Shown here: positions 18,939 through 27,251 of the stretch, piece by piece | Numbering within the stretch: the first letter of the stretch is position 1 | Layout: each line of letters starts with the position of its first letter | Source: JANQIO01 sp043513815 | GTDB taxonomy: Bacteria; Pseudomonadota; Gammaproteobacteria; Pseudomonadales; Halieaceae | Reading direction: 5' to 3' | NCBI GenBank assembly: GCA_043513815.1 | Contig: CP121313.1 | Coordinates: 1,984,001 to 2,048,000 of the forward strand | Length of the DNA: 64,000 nt | Program-made: the position numbers and the translations under genes | The notes under the pieces: generated by a model | Seen by the model: the letters and a program-made list of their open reading frames with translations, nothing else | Told to the model about the DNA's origin: nothing | Databases searched by the model: none

Positions 18939-18955
18939 AACAAGATAAAAAATTG

Positions 18956-18983
18956 TTGCAGATTCATTTCTAGGTGATATAGT
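18956..18983 (+). promoter_or_regulatory. Putative sigma-70 promoter of the GIN-GntR-ABC unit
   Basis: TTGCAG (18956-18961), a 16-bp spacer and TATAGT (18978-18983) lie 32 bp upstream of the chosen start of the head-GIN gene, in an AT-rich stretch. A GGAGG ribosome-binding sequence follows at about 19001. Confidence 0.6.
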
Positions 18984-19014
18984 TATGTATAACACCATAT
19001 CGGAGGCAATACCG

Positions 19015-19872
19015 ATGCTCAAGAATCGAAGACAGGGGTTGATCCGCGGCAGCAATGGCCGGCTGGGGATTGCGTTGTTGTTTCTGGCCTGTGCCGGTCT
19101 ATCGGCGCTGGCCCACGCTGACACCCGCTCGGTGGAGGGTTTTGATGTCAACCGGGTGGTACTGCGCGGCAGCGACGAGTTGAAAGTGACCCTGGGCGAT
19201 GCCAACCGGCTGCTGGTCAAGGGCGACAGCGACGACCTGGACCGCGAGCCTTTCTATGTACGTGGCAGCACTTTGAAGCTCGGTTACACCGACAGCGGCC
19301 GCAAGGTCCGCAACGTCAAATACCTGCTGGAGGTGGAAGACCTGGACCAGATCGTGTTGCAGGGTTCCGGCGATATCTGGGTAGACCCCATCGAGACCAA
19401 CCGCCTGTCTGTCAGCGTCGACGGCTCTGGCGTCATACGCCTGCACTCAGTAAAAGCCGACGAACTCGAAGTGTCTGTAGCCGGTTCTGGCATCATCCAG
19501 CTGGCCAGCAGTGAGGTCAATGATATCGAGGTAGAGCTGGCAGGGTCCGGTGACATTGACCTTGGCAAGATTACCGCGCGCCGCATGAATGTAGACATGG
19601 CCGGCTCCGGCGATATTGTCGGCACCAGCGAGAGTGAAGAGGGCATGGTTGAGGTGCTGGATATCAGTGTGGCGGGATCTGGCGATATCGACCTCTCCAG
19701 CCTGCCCGCCAGCCAGGTGGAAGTGGACATACTGGGTTCCGGTGATGTCAGCGTCTGGGCAGTCGAGTTTCTGGACGTCAATATCCTCGGCAGCGGTGAT
19801 GTGCTCTATCGCGGTGATCCCAAGGTTGACCGCAGCACGCTGGGTTCTGGCGACGTAGCGCCAATCGACTGA
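19015..19872 (+). CDS. Secreted head-GIN domain (DUF2807) beta-repeat protein
   Basis: Exported protein of 285 aa with a signal peptide ending ALAHA, then a right-handed beta-repeat region of the putative auto-transporter adhesin head-GIN family. A short turn motif GSG followed by D/V/I recurs nine times from about residue 118 to the C-terminus (QGSGDI, DGSGVI, AGSGII, AGSGDI twice more or less unchanged, LGSGDV three times). The start at ATG 19015 is set by GGAGGC 9 bp upstream; ATG 18985 is in frame but lies on the promoter. No transmembrane anchor is visible. Function in the family is unknown. Its place ahead of a GntR-ABC set suggests an envelope role. Confidence 0.85.
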   Translation: MLKNRRQGLIRGSNGRLGIALLFLACAGLSALAHADTRSVEGFDVNRVVLRGSDELKVTLGDANRLLVKGDSDDLDREPFYVRGSTLKLGYTDSGRKVRNVKYLLEVEDLDQIVLQGSGDIWVDPIETNRLSVSVDGSGVIRLHSVKADELEVSVAGSGIIQLASSEVNDIEVELAGSGDIDLGKITARRMNVDMAGSGDIVGTSESEEGMVEVLDISVAGSGDIDLSSLPASQVEVDILGSGDVSVWAVEFLDVNILGSGDVLYRGDPKVDRSTLGSGDVAPID

Positions 19873-19909
19873 TGATCATTCGAGCAGCAGTCAAATGGGA
19901 GGTGTGAGC

Positions 19910-20281
19910 GTGACCGTAGAATGGAATGACAACCTTCCGATCTATCGCCAGCTGCGCGATCTGGTAATACAGCGCATCCTGGACGGCAGCTTCGCCGAAG
20001 GAGAATCCGTACCCTCGGTACGGCAGGTGGCATCGGATTACAATATCAATCATTTGACAGTGGCCAAAGCCTACCAGGAACTGGTGGATGAGGGCTTGCT
20101 GGAAAAACGAAGGGGGCTGGGGATGTTTGTACTGAGCGGAGCTCGCGAAGCCTTGACGAGCAATGAAAAACAGAAATTCCTGGAAGAGGAACTGCCCGCC
20201 TTTATAGAGCGCGTGCAGCGTCTGGGTCTGGATATCGACACCGTGACAGATTTGCTGCGGGCCAGGGGAGGCAATTCCTGA
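19910..20281 (+). CDS. GntR-family regulator, YtrA type
   Basis: Short GntR-type repressor (123 aa) with an N-terminal winged helix (PIYRQLRDLVIQRILDG; PSVRQVASDYNINHLTVAKAYQELVDEGLLEKRRGLGMFV) and only a short C-terminal helical tail, as in the YtrA subfamily that controls ABC transporter operons. The GTG at 19910 is preceded by GGGAGG at 6 bp; ATG 19895 and GTG 19904 are alternatives in frame. It overlaps the ABC ATPase start by one base, so it probably regulates its own operon. Confidence 0.9.
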   Translation: MTVEWNDNLPIYRQLRDLVIQRILDGSFAEGESVPSVRQVASDYNINHLTVAKAYQELVDEGLLEKRRGLGMFVLSGAREALTSNEKQKFLEEELPAFIERVQRLGLDIDTVTDLLRARGGNS

Positions 20282-21138
20282 TGGCCACGCTGATCAAGAC
20301 TGAAGGGCTGGATAAACGCTTCGGCGACACAGCCGCCGTTGACCGGGTTTCCCTGACCATCGAATCTGGCAGCATTACCGGTTTGATTGGCCCAAACGGT
20401 GCCGGCAAAACCACGCTGTTGCGAGCCCTGTTGGGTCTCAACGCTTGTGATGGCGGCCTGGAGGTGCTGGGGCTGGATCCGCGCACCCAGCGCACCAAGC
20501 TGCAGGAACAGGTCTGCTTTATTGCCGATACTGCGGTGCTGCCTAACTGGATGAAAGTGAGCCAGGTGCTGGACTACGTGACGGGCGTTCATCCCCGCTT
20601 CAGCCGGGAACATGCAGAAATGCTGCTGTCGCGCACCGAGGTGCGCAACACCCATAAAGTGAAGGAGCTTTCCAAGGGCATGACCGTGCAGCTCCACCTG
20701 GCGATTGTCATGGCCATTGATGCCAAGCTGTTGGTGCTCGATGAGCCGACGCTGGGTCTCGACATCCTGTTCCGCAAGCAGTTTTTTGAGCAGTTGCTGA
20801 ACGACTACTACGATGATGAGCGCACCATCCTGATATCCACTCACCAGGTGGAAGAGGTGGAGAATATCCTCACCGATGCCATCTTCATGCGGGCCGGAGG
20901 CGTTGTCTTGCACGAGTCCATGGATTCTCTGGCACAACGCTACTGTGAGGTTCACGTAGTGGGTGCCGCGGTGGAGCAGGCCCAGCAATACGGGCCCATC
21001 AGTGAGCGCGCGATCCTCGGAGGTAAGGCGATGATCTTTGAAGACGTGGATCGAGAGGCGCTGGGCCAATTCGGCCAGCTTCACACGCCCTCGGTGTCTG
21101 ATCTCTTTATTGCGAAGATGGGGGGAGCGTTGAAATGA
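20281..21138 (+). CDS. ABC transporter ATP-binding protein
   Basis: Cytoplasmic ATPase of an ABC-2 type exporter, 285 aa. Walker A GPNGAGKTT near residue 38, Walker B LLVLDEP, D-loop LGLD and the switch histidine in STHQVEEVE are intact. The ABC signature is atypical, LSKGM instead of LSGGQ, which is common in the YtrB-like branch. It overlaps GntR by one base and the permease by 4 bp. Substrate unknown. Confidence 0.93.
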   Translation: MATLIKTEGLDKRFGDTAAVDRVSLTIESGSITGLIGPNGAGKTTLLRALLGLNACDGGLEVLGLDPRTQRTKLQEQVCFIADTAVLPNWMKVSQVLDYVTGVHPRFSREHAEMLLSRTEVRNTHKVKELSKGMTVQLHLAIVMAIDAKLLVLDEPTLGLDILFRKQFFEQLLNDYYDDERTILISTHQVEEVENILTDAIFMRAGGVVLHESMDSLAQRYCEVHVVGAAVEQAQQYGPISERAILGGKAMIFEDVDREALGQFGQLHTPSVSDLFIAKMGGALK

Positions 21139-22229
21139 AAATCAACGGACGAATGAAGTTCCATACCCTGATCATGCGCGAGATGCAGGAATACCGCGGC
21201 TCCCTGATACTCACGCCCATCATATTGGGCGGTGCGCTGATTTTGTTCATGCTGATCGCAGTATTGTTTGCCGGCCGCCTGGCGCTAATTGGCCAGGGTG
21301 CCCTGGGCGTGCTGGGTGGTGAGGACGGACGCAGCATAAACTTTGAAGTCACCATTGATGACGATTCCAGTGGCGGTCAGGAACTCTACATCGACCGCGT
21401 GTCCCCCGAGCAGTCGGGCCTGCCGGGGCAGGAGCTAATCGTCAGCGAGGCGCCGGTAGCAGTGCCGGAAGAGGACTGGAATTTCTCACAGGAGTGGCGT
21501 TTTTCTGCGCCGACACCTGAGAGACGGGCCGATGGTGATGATGTCGAAGGCGACTCGCTGAACCCGGTACTGGGCGGTTTCCACGCATTGTTCTGCCTGA
21601 TCATGTTTCTGGTGACGATAAACTACCTGCTGGGCTGTCTTTACACCGATCGCAAGGACCGCAGCATACTGTTCTGGAAATCCATGCCGGTGGCCGAGCG
21701 GGATGAAGTGCTGGCCAAGCTGATGGTGGCTTGCCTGGTGGTGCCGATCATTTATCTTGGGGCATCGCTGATCACGCAGATCCTTGAGACTTTTATCGCC
21801 ATGCTGCTGGTATGGAGGATGGATGGGTCCGCCACTGAGCTGGTGCTCTCCAAGGTGCAGTTCGTGCCTCTGGTAATCGATCAGCTCGGCGGTATGGCGG
21901 TATGGGTGCTGTGGACCTTGCCAGTCTATGCGTGGTGCATGCTGTCGTCGGCTGCGTCCAAGAGATCACCTTTCCTGCTGGCGGTAGGAATCCCGTTGGG
22001 CCTGATACTGGCCGAGCAGTTGTTGCTCGGCTCTCAACGCATCGCGTTTGCGATTAGCAATCACCTGCCGCACAAGGTAGACGGCAGCGATGTTGACTCT
22101 CTGGGCCTCTACGACTTTGGTCCGGTGTGGAGTCAGCTTGACTACCTGGGTATGGCCTTCGGCTTCGTGTTTGCAGCCGTATTCCTGGCTGGCGCCGTCT
22201 GGCTGCGCAAGCACCGCTTCGAGACCTGA
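21135..22229 (+). CDS. ABC-2 type permease subunit
   Basis: Integral membrane protein of 364 aa that pairs with the preceding ATPase. A first membrane segment lies near residues 23-47, followed by a long acidic extracytoplasmic stretch (about residues 55-145), then five to six further segments ending in VFAAVFLAGAVWLRKHR. Translation is coupled to the ATPase by an ATGA overlap. It is the last gene of the GIN-GntR-ABC unit. Confidence 0.88.
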   Translation: MKINGRMKFHTLIMREMQEYRGSLILTPIILGGALILFMLIAVLFAGRLALIGQGALGVLGGEDGRSINFEVTIDDDSSGGQELYIDRVSPEQSGLPGQELIVSEAPVAVPEEDWNFSQEWRFSAPTPERRADGDDVEGDSLNPVLGGFHALFCLIMFLVTINYLLGCLYTDRKDRSILFWKSMPVAERDEVLAKLMVACLVVPIIYLGASLITQILETFIAMLLVWRMDGSATELVLSKVQFVPLVIDQLGGMAVWVLWTLPVYAWCMLSSAASKRSPFLLAVGIPLGLILAEQLLLGSQRIAFAISNHLPHKVDGSDVDSLGLYDFGPVWSQLDYLGMAFGFVFAAVFLAGAVWLRKHRFET

Positions 22230-22254
22230 TCTACTGCCAAAGACGCAACCCAGG

Positions 22255-22281
22255 GTCATCCCCGCGAAAGCGGGGATCCAG
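22255..22281. repeat. Short palindromic element (ATCCCCGC-GAAA-GCGGGGAT)
   Basis: A perfect 8-bp stem with a GAAA loop (22258-22277) in the sequence context GTCATCCCCGCGAAAGCGGG, followed by GATCCAG. This form of palindrome is dispersed in many proteobacterial genomes. It lies in the 184-bp gap between the ABC permease and the DUF35 gene and may also help end transcription, though no T-run follows it. Confidence 0.7.
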
Positions 22282-22413
22282 CCACTCGACTTCTCCAGGC
22301 ACAGCGCCCTGATCTAAAATGCCACACCCGATCGCGAAGATCGGCCATTGTCTCGCTGCTCTCCCTCTCGGATACTGAACTCAGATACCTTCATATCATG
22401 ACGGGAGGCTAGC

Positions 22414-22863
22414 GTGTCCGAGCGGCTCAGCCAGCAATTTGAACTGGGTTATACCTATACCCGCTCCACCGGTCCCGTCGTGGGCCGCTTCCTTACAGAA
22501 CTTCGACAGCGCCGCATCGTGGGTACCCGTGGTGACGACGGTCGTGTGTTCGTGCCCCCCATGGAGTTTGACCCGGTCACCGCGTCTGCCCTCAGTGAGT
22601 TTGTCGAAGTCAGCGATCACGGTGAAGTGGTCAGCTGGTGCTGGATCAGCGAGCCCCGCGAAAGCCACCCCTTTGATGTCCCATTCGCCTGGGCGCTGGT
22701 CAAGCTGGATGGCGCCGATGTACCGATGTTGCACGCCCTGTGCGCCGACCATGAGCAGTTACACACCGGGTTGCGCGTGCAGGCGCGCTGGGCCGAGGAA
22801 ACCCGCGGTTACATCACGGACTTGGTCTGCTTCGAGCCTGAGACAGCGGGAGGTGACGCATGA
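22414..22863 (+). CDS. DUF35 OB-fold protein lacking the zinc-ribbon cysteines
   Basis: Protein of 149 aa with the OB-fold part of the DUF35 family (GEVVSWCWISEP; PFAWALVKLDGADVPMLHAL; GLRVQARW). At the place where DUF35 proteins carry a CxxC...CxxC rubredoxin-like ribbon it reads VGTRGDDGRVFVPP, so the zinc ligands are gone. It overlaps the next, ribbon-bearing DUF35 gene by 4 bp. In sterol degradation DUF35 proteins act as obligate partners of thiolase-fold aldolases. A degenerate and an intact copy side by side suggest a heteromeric partner set, which is inference. Confidence 0.8.
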   Translation: MSERLSQQFELGYTYTRSTGPVVGRFLTELRQRRIVGTRGDDGRVFVPPMEFDPVTASALSEFVEVSDHGEVVSWCWISEPRESHPFDVPFAWALVKLDGADVPMLHALCADHEQLHTGLRVQARWAEETRGYITDLVCFEPETAGGDA

Positions 22864-23390
22864 GCGAAGATACCGCCGGCAACGAGCCGATCACTGCCAT
22901 CGAAACGCCGGTCTACCTGAAGTACAACTTTACTGCCGGCCAGGCCACCACCCGCTTTTTGCACCAGGTGAAACAGGGCAAGCTGATGGGCCAGCGCTGC
23001 CCGGGCTGTGGCAACGTCTACGCCCCTGCCCGTGGCTCCTGTGCCGCCTGCGGCCTGCCCACAACTGAAGAGGTAGAGCTGGGCAACAAGGCCACAGTAC
23101 AGTCATTCACCATTGTCTGGATTCCTATTCCGAACAACCCCATACAGCCACCCTATATTGTCGCCAACCTGGTGCCGGATGGCGCCAATATCTCCTTCAT
23201 TCATCTGATGAGCGAATGCGATAACGACAGCGTGCATATTGGCCAGCGGGTAGAGGCTGTCTGGAAGCCGGAAGAGGAGTGGGATTACGCCATGGACAAT
23301 ATTCGCTACTTCAAACCGCTCGCTGAGCCAGATGTGCCTATCGAGATGATTGGCAAGGTGCCACTGTCCGGCTGGGAGGGTGAGGCATGA
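22860..23390 (+). CDS. DUF35 zinc-ribbon/OB-fold protein
   Basis: Acyl-CoA-associated DUF35 protein of 176 aa. An N-terminal helix (YNFTAGQATTRFLHQVKQG) leads to a four-cysteine ribbon (CPGCG near residue 47 and CAACG near residue 61) and then an OB-fold with VQSFTIVWIPIP and GQRVEAVWKP. In known cases such proteins bind and position the thiolase-like partner. It sits directly upstream of two such genes with 4-bp overlaps. Confidence 0.88.
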   Translation: MSEDTAGNEPITAIETPVYLKYNFTAGQATTRFLHQVKQGKLMGQRCPGCGNVYAPARGSCAACGLPTTEEVELGNKATVQSFTIVWIPIPNNPIQPPYIVANLVPDGANISFIHLMSECDNDSVHIGQRVEAVWKPEEEWDYAMDNIRYFKPLAEPDVPIEMIGKVPLSGWEGEA

Positions 23391-24448
23391 AAGATATAGC
23401 CATCGTGTCCTTCGCCCAGTCCGACTGCCAGCGGGATGCCGGCGCCTGCAACGAAGTCGAATTGATCATGCCAGTCATCTCCCAGGCGCTCGAGGCGGTG
23501 GGCCTGAAAAATGCCCAGGATGTGGATTTCACCTGCTCGGGGAGCTGTGACTACCAGCAGGGCGCTGCCTTTGCTTTTGTCATGGGTGTGGATGCCCTGG
23601 GCGCCGTGCCGCCCATCAAGGAATCTCACGTGGAGATGGACGCGGCCTGGGCCCTTTACGAGTCCATGCTCAAGATCAGCATGGGGCAGGCGGAGTCGGC
23701 GCTCATCTATGGATTTGGCAAGTCCTCACCCGGCGAGTTGCCCACCGTATTGTCCCAGCAGCTTGATCCCTATTACCTGGCGCCTTTGTGGGTGGATTCC
23801 GTCAGTCTTGCTGCCCTGCAGGCGCGGATGTTGCTGGACCGCGATTTGATTAGCGAACAGGACATGGCGGCGGTGGTCGCTCGTTCCCGGATGAATGCCA
23901 AAACCAACAACCCCCATGCTCAACTGGCAGGGGACGTATCAGTGGATGAGCTGCTGGCACAAGCGGAGTGGGTCGCACCCCTGCGCAAGCATGACTGCTG
24001 CCCGATTTCCGACGGCGCCTCGGCCATGGTGATCTGCACCATTGAAAAGGCGAAGGCCTGGGGCAAGCCCTACGCCGTGATTCGCGGTATCGACCACCGT
24101 ATGGAATCGCACAATATCGGCGCCCGTGACCTGACCCGCTCTGTGTCCACAGAGCAGGCGGCGGAAAAGGCGGGGGCCAACGCCGGCCCCATAGAAGTTG
24201 CCGAGCTGTATGCACCCTTCAGCCACCAGGAAATTATTCTCAGCCGCGCGCTGGGATTGGACGACACTACCCAGATCAATCCCTCCGGCGGTGTGCTGGC
24301 CGGTAACCTGATGATGGCATCCGGGCTTTCCCGTATCGGCGAAGTAGCCAGTCGCATCATGAGTGGCGAGATTCGCCGCGGCGTGGCCCACGCCACGAGC
24401 GGGCCCTGCCTGCAACACAACCTTGTCGCCGTCGTGGAGGCCGCCTGA
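23387..24448 (+). CDS. Thiolase-fold lipid-transfer-like protein (Ltp4 type), no nucleophilic Cys
   Basis: Protein of 353 aa with the SCP2-thiolase fold. Where true thiolases have the acyl-accepting cysteine, this one reads SHVEMDAAWALYESML, with Ala instead. A Cys-containing CSGSCDY is present earlier, near residue 46. C-terminal motifs NPSGGVLAGNLMMASGL and HATSGPCLQHNLVAV resemble the Mycobacterium tuberculosis Rv3522 (Ltp4) type as I recall it. The missing Cys points to a carbon-carbon lyase or non-thiolytic role. It overlaps the following gene by one base. Confidence 0.85.
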   Translation: MKDIAIVSFAQSDCQRDAGACNEVELIMPVISQALEAVGLKNAQDVDFTCSGSCDYQQGAAFAFVMGVDALGAVPPIKESHVEMDAAWALYESMLKISMGQAESALIYGFGKSSPGELPTVLSQQLDPYYLAPLWVDSVSLAALQARMLLDRDLISEQDMAAVVARSRMNAKTNNPHAQLAGDVSVDELLAQAEWVAPLRKHDCCPISDGASAMVICTIEKAKAWGKPYAVIRGIDHRMESHNIGARDLTRSVSTEQAAEKAGANAGPIEVAELYAPFSHQEIILSRALGLDDTTQINPSGGVLAGNLMMASGLSRIGEVASRIMSGEIRRGVAHATSGPCLQHNLVAVVEAA

Positions 24449-25608
24449 TGCAATACGCCGCAGTCACAGGAATAGGCCAGACTCAGTACAAGGCGCGCCG
24501 GGGCGACGTTTCTATCGCCGGCCTGGTCAACGAGGCCGCCCGCAAGGCGCTGGACGATGCCGGTCTCGATTGGGATGATATCGATGCGGTCATCATTGGC
24601 AAGGCGCCGGATATGTTCGAGGGCATTGTTATGCCCGAGATCTACCTGGCGGACGCACTCGGTTGCAATGGCAAGCCCATGATGCGGGTGCATACCGCAG
24701 GCTCCGTGGGCGGCTCCACTGCCCTGGTGGCGGCCTCCCATGTACAGAGCGGAACCTTTCGCCGGGTGCTGACGGTGACTTTCGAAAAGCAGTCGGAATC
24801 CAATGCCATGTGGGCGCTGTCCAATCCACAGCCGTTTTCGCCCCACCTGAATGCCGGGGCAGGGGGCTATTTCGCACCTATCATGCGCGAGTACCGACGG
24901 CGCAGCGGCGCCCCCTGGGATACCGGTATAAAGGTGGCCACCAAGGATCGCCTGCACGGCTCCCGCAACCCGCTTAACCACCTACAGATGCCGGACATCA
25001 CCATGAAGGAAGTCGAGGATTCCCCGATGCTGTGGGACCCGATCCGCTTTCTGGAGAGCTGCCCGTCCTCCGACGGTGCCTGCGCCATGGTCATTGCTGA
25101 CGAGGGTCTGGCCAAGGACGGTCCGCGGCCACCGGTTTGGATTCGCGGCGGCGCCATGCGCTCGGAGCCGACCATGTATGCCGGCCGCGACGAGGTAAAT
25201 CCCCAGGCGGGACGCGATTGCGTGGCAGACGTCTACGCCCAGGCCGGTATCGACAATCCGCGCAAGCAGTTGGACTGCGCCGAGGTTTACGTGCCGTTTT
25301 CATGGTACGAGCCCATGTGGCTCGAAAACCTGGGATTTGCAGAAGAGGGTGAAGGCTGGAAGCTGACCATGGAAGGGGCGACTTCGCTGGATGAAGATGG
25401 TGACATTCCCTGGAACTGTTCAGGCGGTGTGCTCTGTTCCAACCCGATTGGCGCCTCGGGCATGATTCGCTTTGCCGAAGCGGCCCGCCAGGTGCGAGGT
25501 GACGCGGGTGATCACCAGGTTGACGGGGCGCGCACGGCGCTGGGTCACGCCTACGGTGGCGGCGCCCAGTTCTATTCCATGTGGATTGTCAGCGCCGACA
25601 AGGCCTAA
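24448..25608 (+). CDS. Thiolase-fold lipid-transfer-like protein (Ltp3 type), no nucleophilic Cys
   Basis: Protein of 386 aa, starting YAAVTGIGQTQYKARRGDVS. The nucleophile region reads MMRVHTAGSVGGSTALVAAS, with no cysteine. Other family blocks are FEKQSESNAMWALS, GAGGYFAPIMREYRRRSG, YAGRDEVNPQAGRD, YVPFSWYEPMWLENLGF and ALGHAYGGGAQFYSMW. These match the actinobacterial Ltp3 (Rv3523) pattern from memory. With the preceding gene and the DUF35 pair it forms a likely multi-subunit acyl-CoA processing complex. The ligase gene starts 15 bp later. Confidence 0.87.
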   Translation: MQYAAVTGIGQTQYKARRGDVSIAGLVNEAARKALDDAGLDWDDIDAVIIGKAPDMFEGIVMPEIYLADALGCNGKPMMRVHTAGSVGGSTALVAASHVQSGTFRRVLTVTFEKQSESNAMWALSNPQPFSPHLNAGAGGYFAPIMREYRRRSGAPWDTGIKVATKDRLHGSRNPLNHLQMPDITMKEVEDSPMLWDPIRFLESCPSSDGACAMVIADEGLAKDGPRPPVWIRGGAMRSEPTMYAGRDEVNPQAGRDCVADVYAQAGIDNPRKQLDCAEVYVPFSWYEPMWLENLGFAEEGEGWKLTMEGATSLDEDGDIPWNCSGGVLCSNPIGASGMIRFAEAARQVRGDAGDHQVDGARTALGHAYGGGAQFYSMWIVSADKA

Positions 25609-25623
25609 CCAGGAGACCCGACC

Positions 25624-27243
25624 ATGAGCAAGGCATTTAACCTCGCCGACCTGTTCGAGATGGTCGCCGACGCAGTGCCGGAGCGTACGGCGCTGGTATG
25701 CGGCGATGTTCGCACCAGTTACCGGCAGCTTGAGCAGCGCGCCAACCAACTGGCCCACTATCTGGCCAGTCGCGGCGTCGGCCCCGGTGATCACGTCGGA
25801 CTGTATCTGTACAACTGCAACGAATACCTCGAAAGCATGATGGCCTGCTTCAAGCTGCGGGCGGTACCCGTCAACGTCAATTACCGCTACGTCGCTGACG
25901 AGCTGGCCTACATTTTTGACAATGCGGACCTGGTGGCCTGTGTTCACCACCGGGAATTCGCGCCGCTGATAGCCGCCTTGCCAGACACCGGTGTGCATAC
26001 CCTGATATCGGTGGAAGATGGTAGCGATGCTGCGCTTGGCGATACACCAGACTATGAGGCGGCGCTGTCGGGCCAGCCAACGGAGCGGGATTTCGGTCAC
26101 CGCGAGGACGACGACCTGTTCCTGCTCTATACCGGTGGCACCACCGGCATGCCCAAGGGCGTGATGTGGCCGCACAAGAACCTGTTGTACGCGGCGTTGG
26201 GCGGCGGTGGCTGGTTTCACCCTGATGGGCCCATTACCGAGCCCGAGCAGATTGCCGGGCGGGTGGCGGACTTCCCGATTGTCGGTATGGCGCTGGCGCC
26301 GCTAATGCACGGCGCCTGCTGGTGGTATGCCTGTATACAGCTGCTGGCCGGTAATACGGTGGTACTCAATCCGAATCGCCACCTGGACGGAGAGCAGGTC
26401 TGGACGATTGTTGAGCAGGAAAAAGTGAACTCCCTCACCATCGTCGGTGACGCCATGGCGATCCCGTTGCTGGATACGCTGGCTGCCCATCCCGACCGCT
26501 GGGACCTCAGCTCCATATTCAATATTGGCTCCGGCGGCGCCGTGTTCTCAGTGTCCAAGCAGGAGGCCTTCAAGCAGCACTTTCCCAATTGTTTCATCAC
26601 CAACTCCTTCGGCTCTTCGGAGGCGGGCAATATGGGCTTCGATTCCGGTGAGAAGAAAGGCGAGTCCAAGGGCCTGGGTAATGTCACCCAGTCAGAATTC
26701 ATGAACGTGGTAGCCGGTAGCGAGGGCGACTACCACCTTGCCAAACCGGGGGAAGAGGGCATCTTTGCCCGCTCGGGCTATATTCCGGTGGGCTACTACA
26801 ACGATCCAGTGAAAACTGCCGAAACCTTTGTGGAAGTGGACGGCCAGACCTGGCTGCTGAGCGGCGATGTTGCCAGGCTGGAGCATGACGGCTCGATCAC
26901 CGTCTATGGCCGCGGCAGCAACTGCATCAATTCCGGTGGCGAAAAAATCTTCCCTGAAGAAGTGGAGGAAGCCCTGAAAACCCACCCGGCGGTCTATGAC
27001 TGCCTGGTCGTGGATACCCCTGATGATCGCTACGGCAGCAAAGTGACCGCCGTGGTGGCGGTTCGCGAAGGCGCAGCGCTGACGCTGGATTCCTTACAGG
27101 AGCAGGCGCGCAAGCAAGTGGCCGGCTACAAGGTGCCGCGGGAGCTTCACCTGGTGGAAGAAATCCCCCGCGCTCCCAGCGGCAAGCCCACTTATCCCAA
27201 GGCCCGGGAGATGGCGCTGTCCGGGCAATACCTGGCCAGCTGA
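25624..27243 (+). CDS. Acyl-CoA synthetase, FadD19-like
   Basis: ATP-dependent carboxylate-CoA ligase of 539 aa from the ANL superfamily. AMP-binding P-loop LYTGGTTGMPKGVMW near residue 165, A5 region FGSSEAGNMGF, the hinge aspartate in LSGDVARLE, GRGSNCINSGGEKIFPEEVE, and the C-terminal catalytic lysine in APSGKPTYPKA are all present. The N-terminal block (NLADLFEMVADAVPERTALV) and the NVNYRY segment resemble mycobacterial sterol-CoA ligase FadD19. An AGGAGACC ribosome-binding sequence precedes the ATG. Likely substrate: a bulky acid such as a steroid side-chain acid; the exact acid is unknown. Confidence 0.9.
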   Translation: MSKAFNLADLFEMVADAVPERTALVCGDVRTSYRQLEQRANQLAHYLASRGVGPGDHVGLYLYNCNEYLESMMACFKLRAVPVNVNYRYVADELAYIFDNADLVACVHHREFAPLIAALPDTGVHTLISVEDGSDAALGDTPDYEAALSGQPTERDFGHREDDDLFLLYTGGTTGMPKGVMWPHKNLLYAALGGGGWFHPDGPITEPEQIAGRVADFPIVGMALAPLMHGACWWYACIQLLAGNTVVLNPNRHLDGEQVWTIVEQEKVNSLTIVGDAMAIPLLDTLAAHPDRWDLSSIFNIGSGGAVFSVSKQEAFKQHFPNCFITNSFGSSEAGNMGFDSGEKKGESKGLGNVTQSEFMNVVAGSEGDYHLAKPGEEGIFARSGYIPVGYYNDPVKTAETFVEVDGQTWLLSGDVARLEHDGSITVYGRGSNCINSGGEKIFPEEVEEALKTHPAVYDCLVVDTPDDRYGSKVTAVVAVREGAALTLDSLQEQARKQVAGYKVPRELHLVEEIPRAPSGKPTYPKAREMALSGQYLAS

Positions 27244-27251
27244 GAAAGCCT

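Noticed and set aside
19360..19860. CRISPR-like or tandem DNA repeat in the GIN gene
   Set aside because: The repetition is at protein level (GSG turns), with variable codons and spacing, inside one open frame. No CRISPR array or cas gene was seen in the window.
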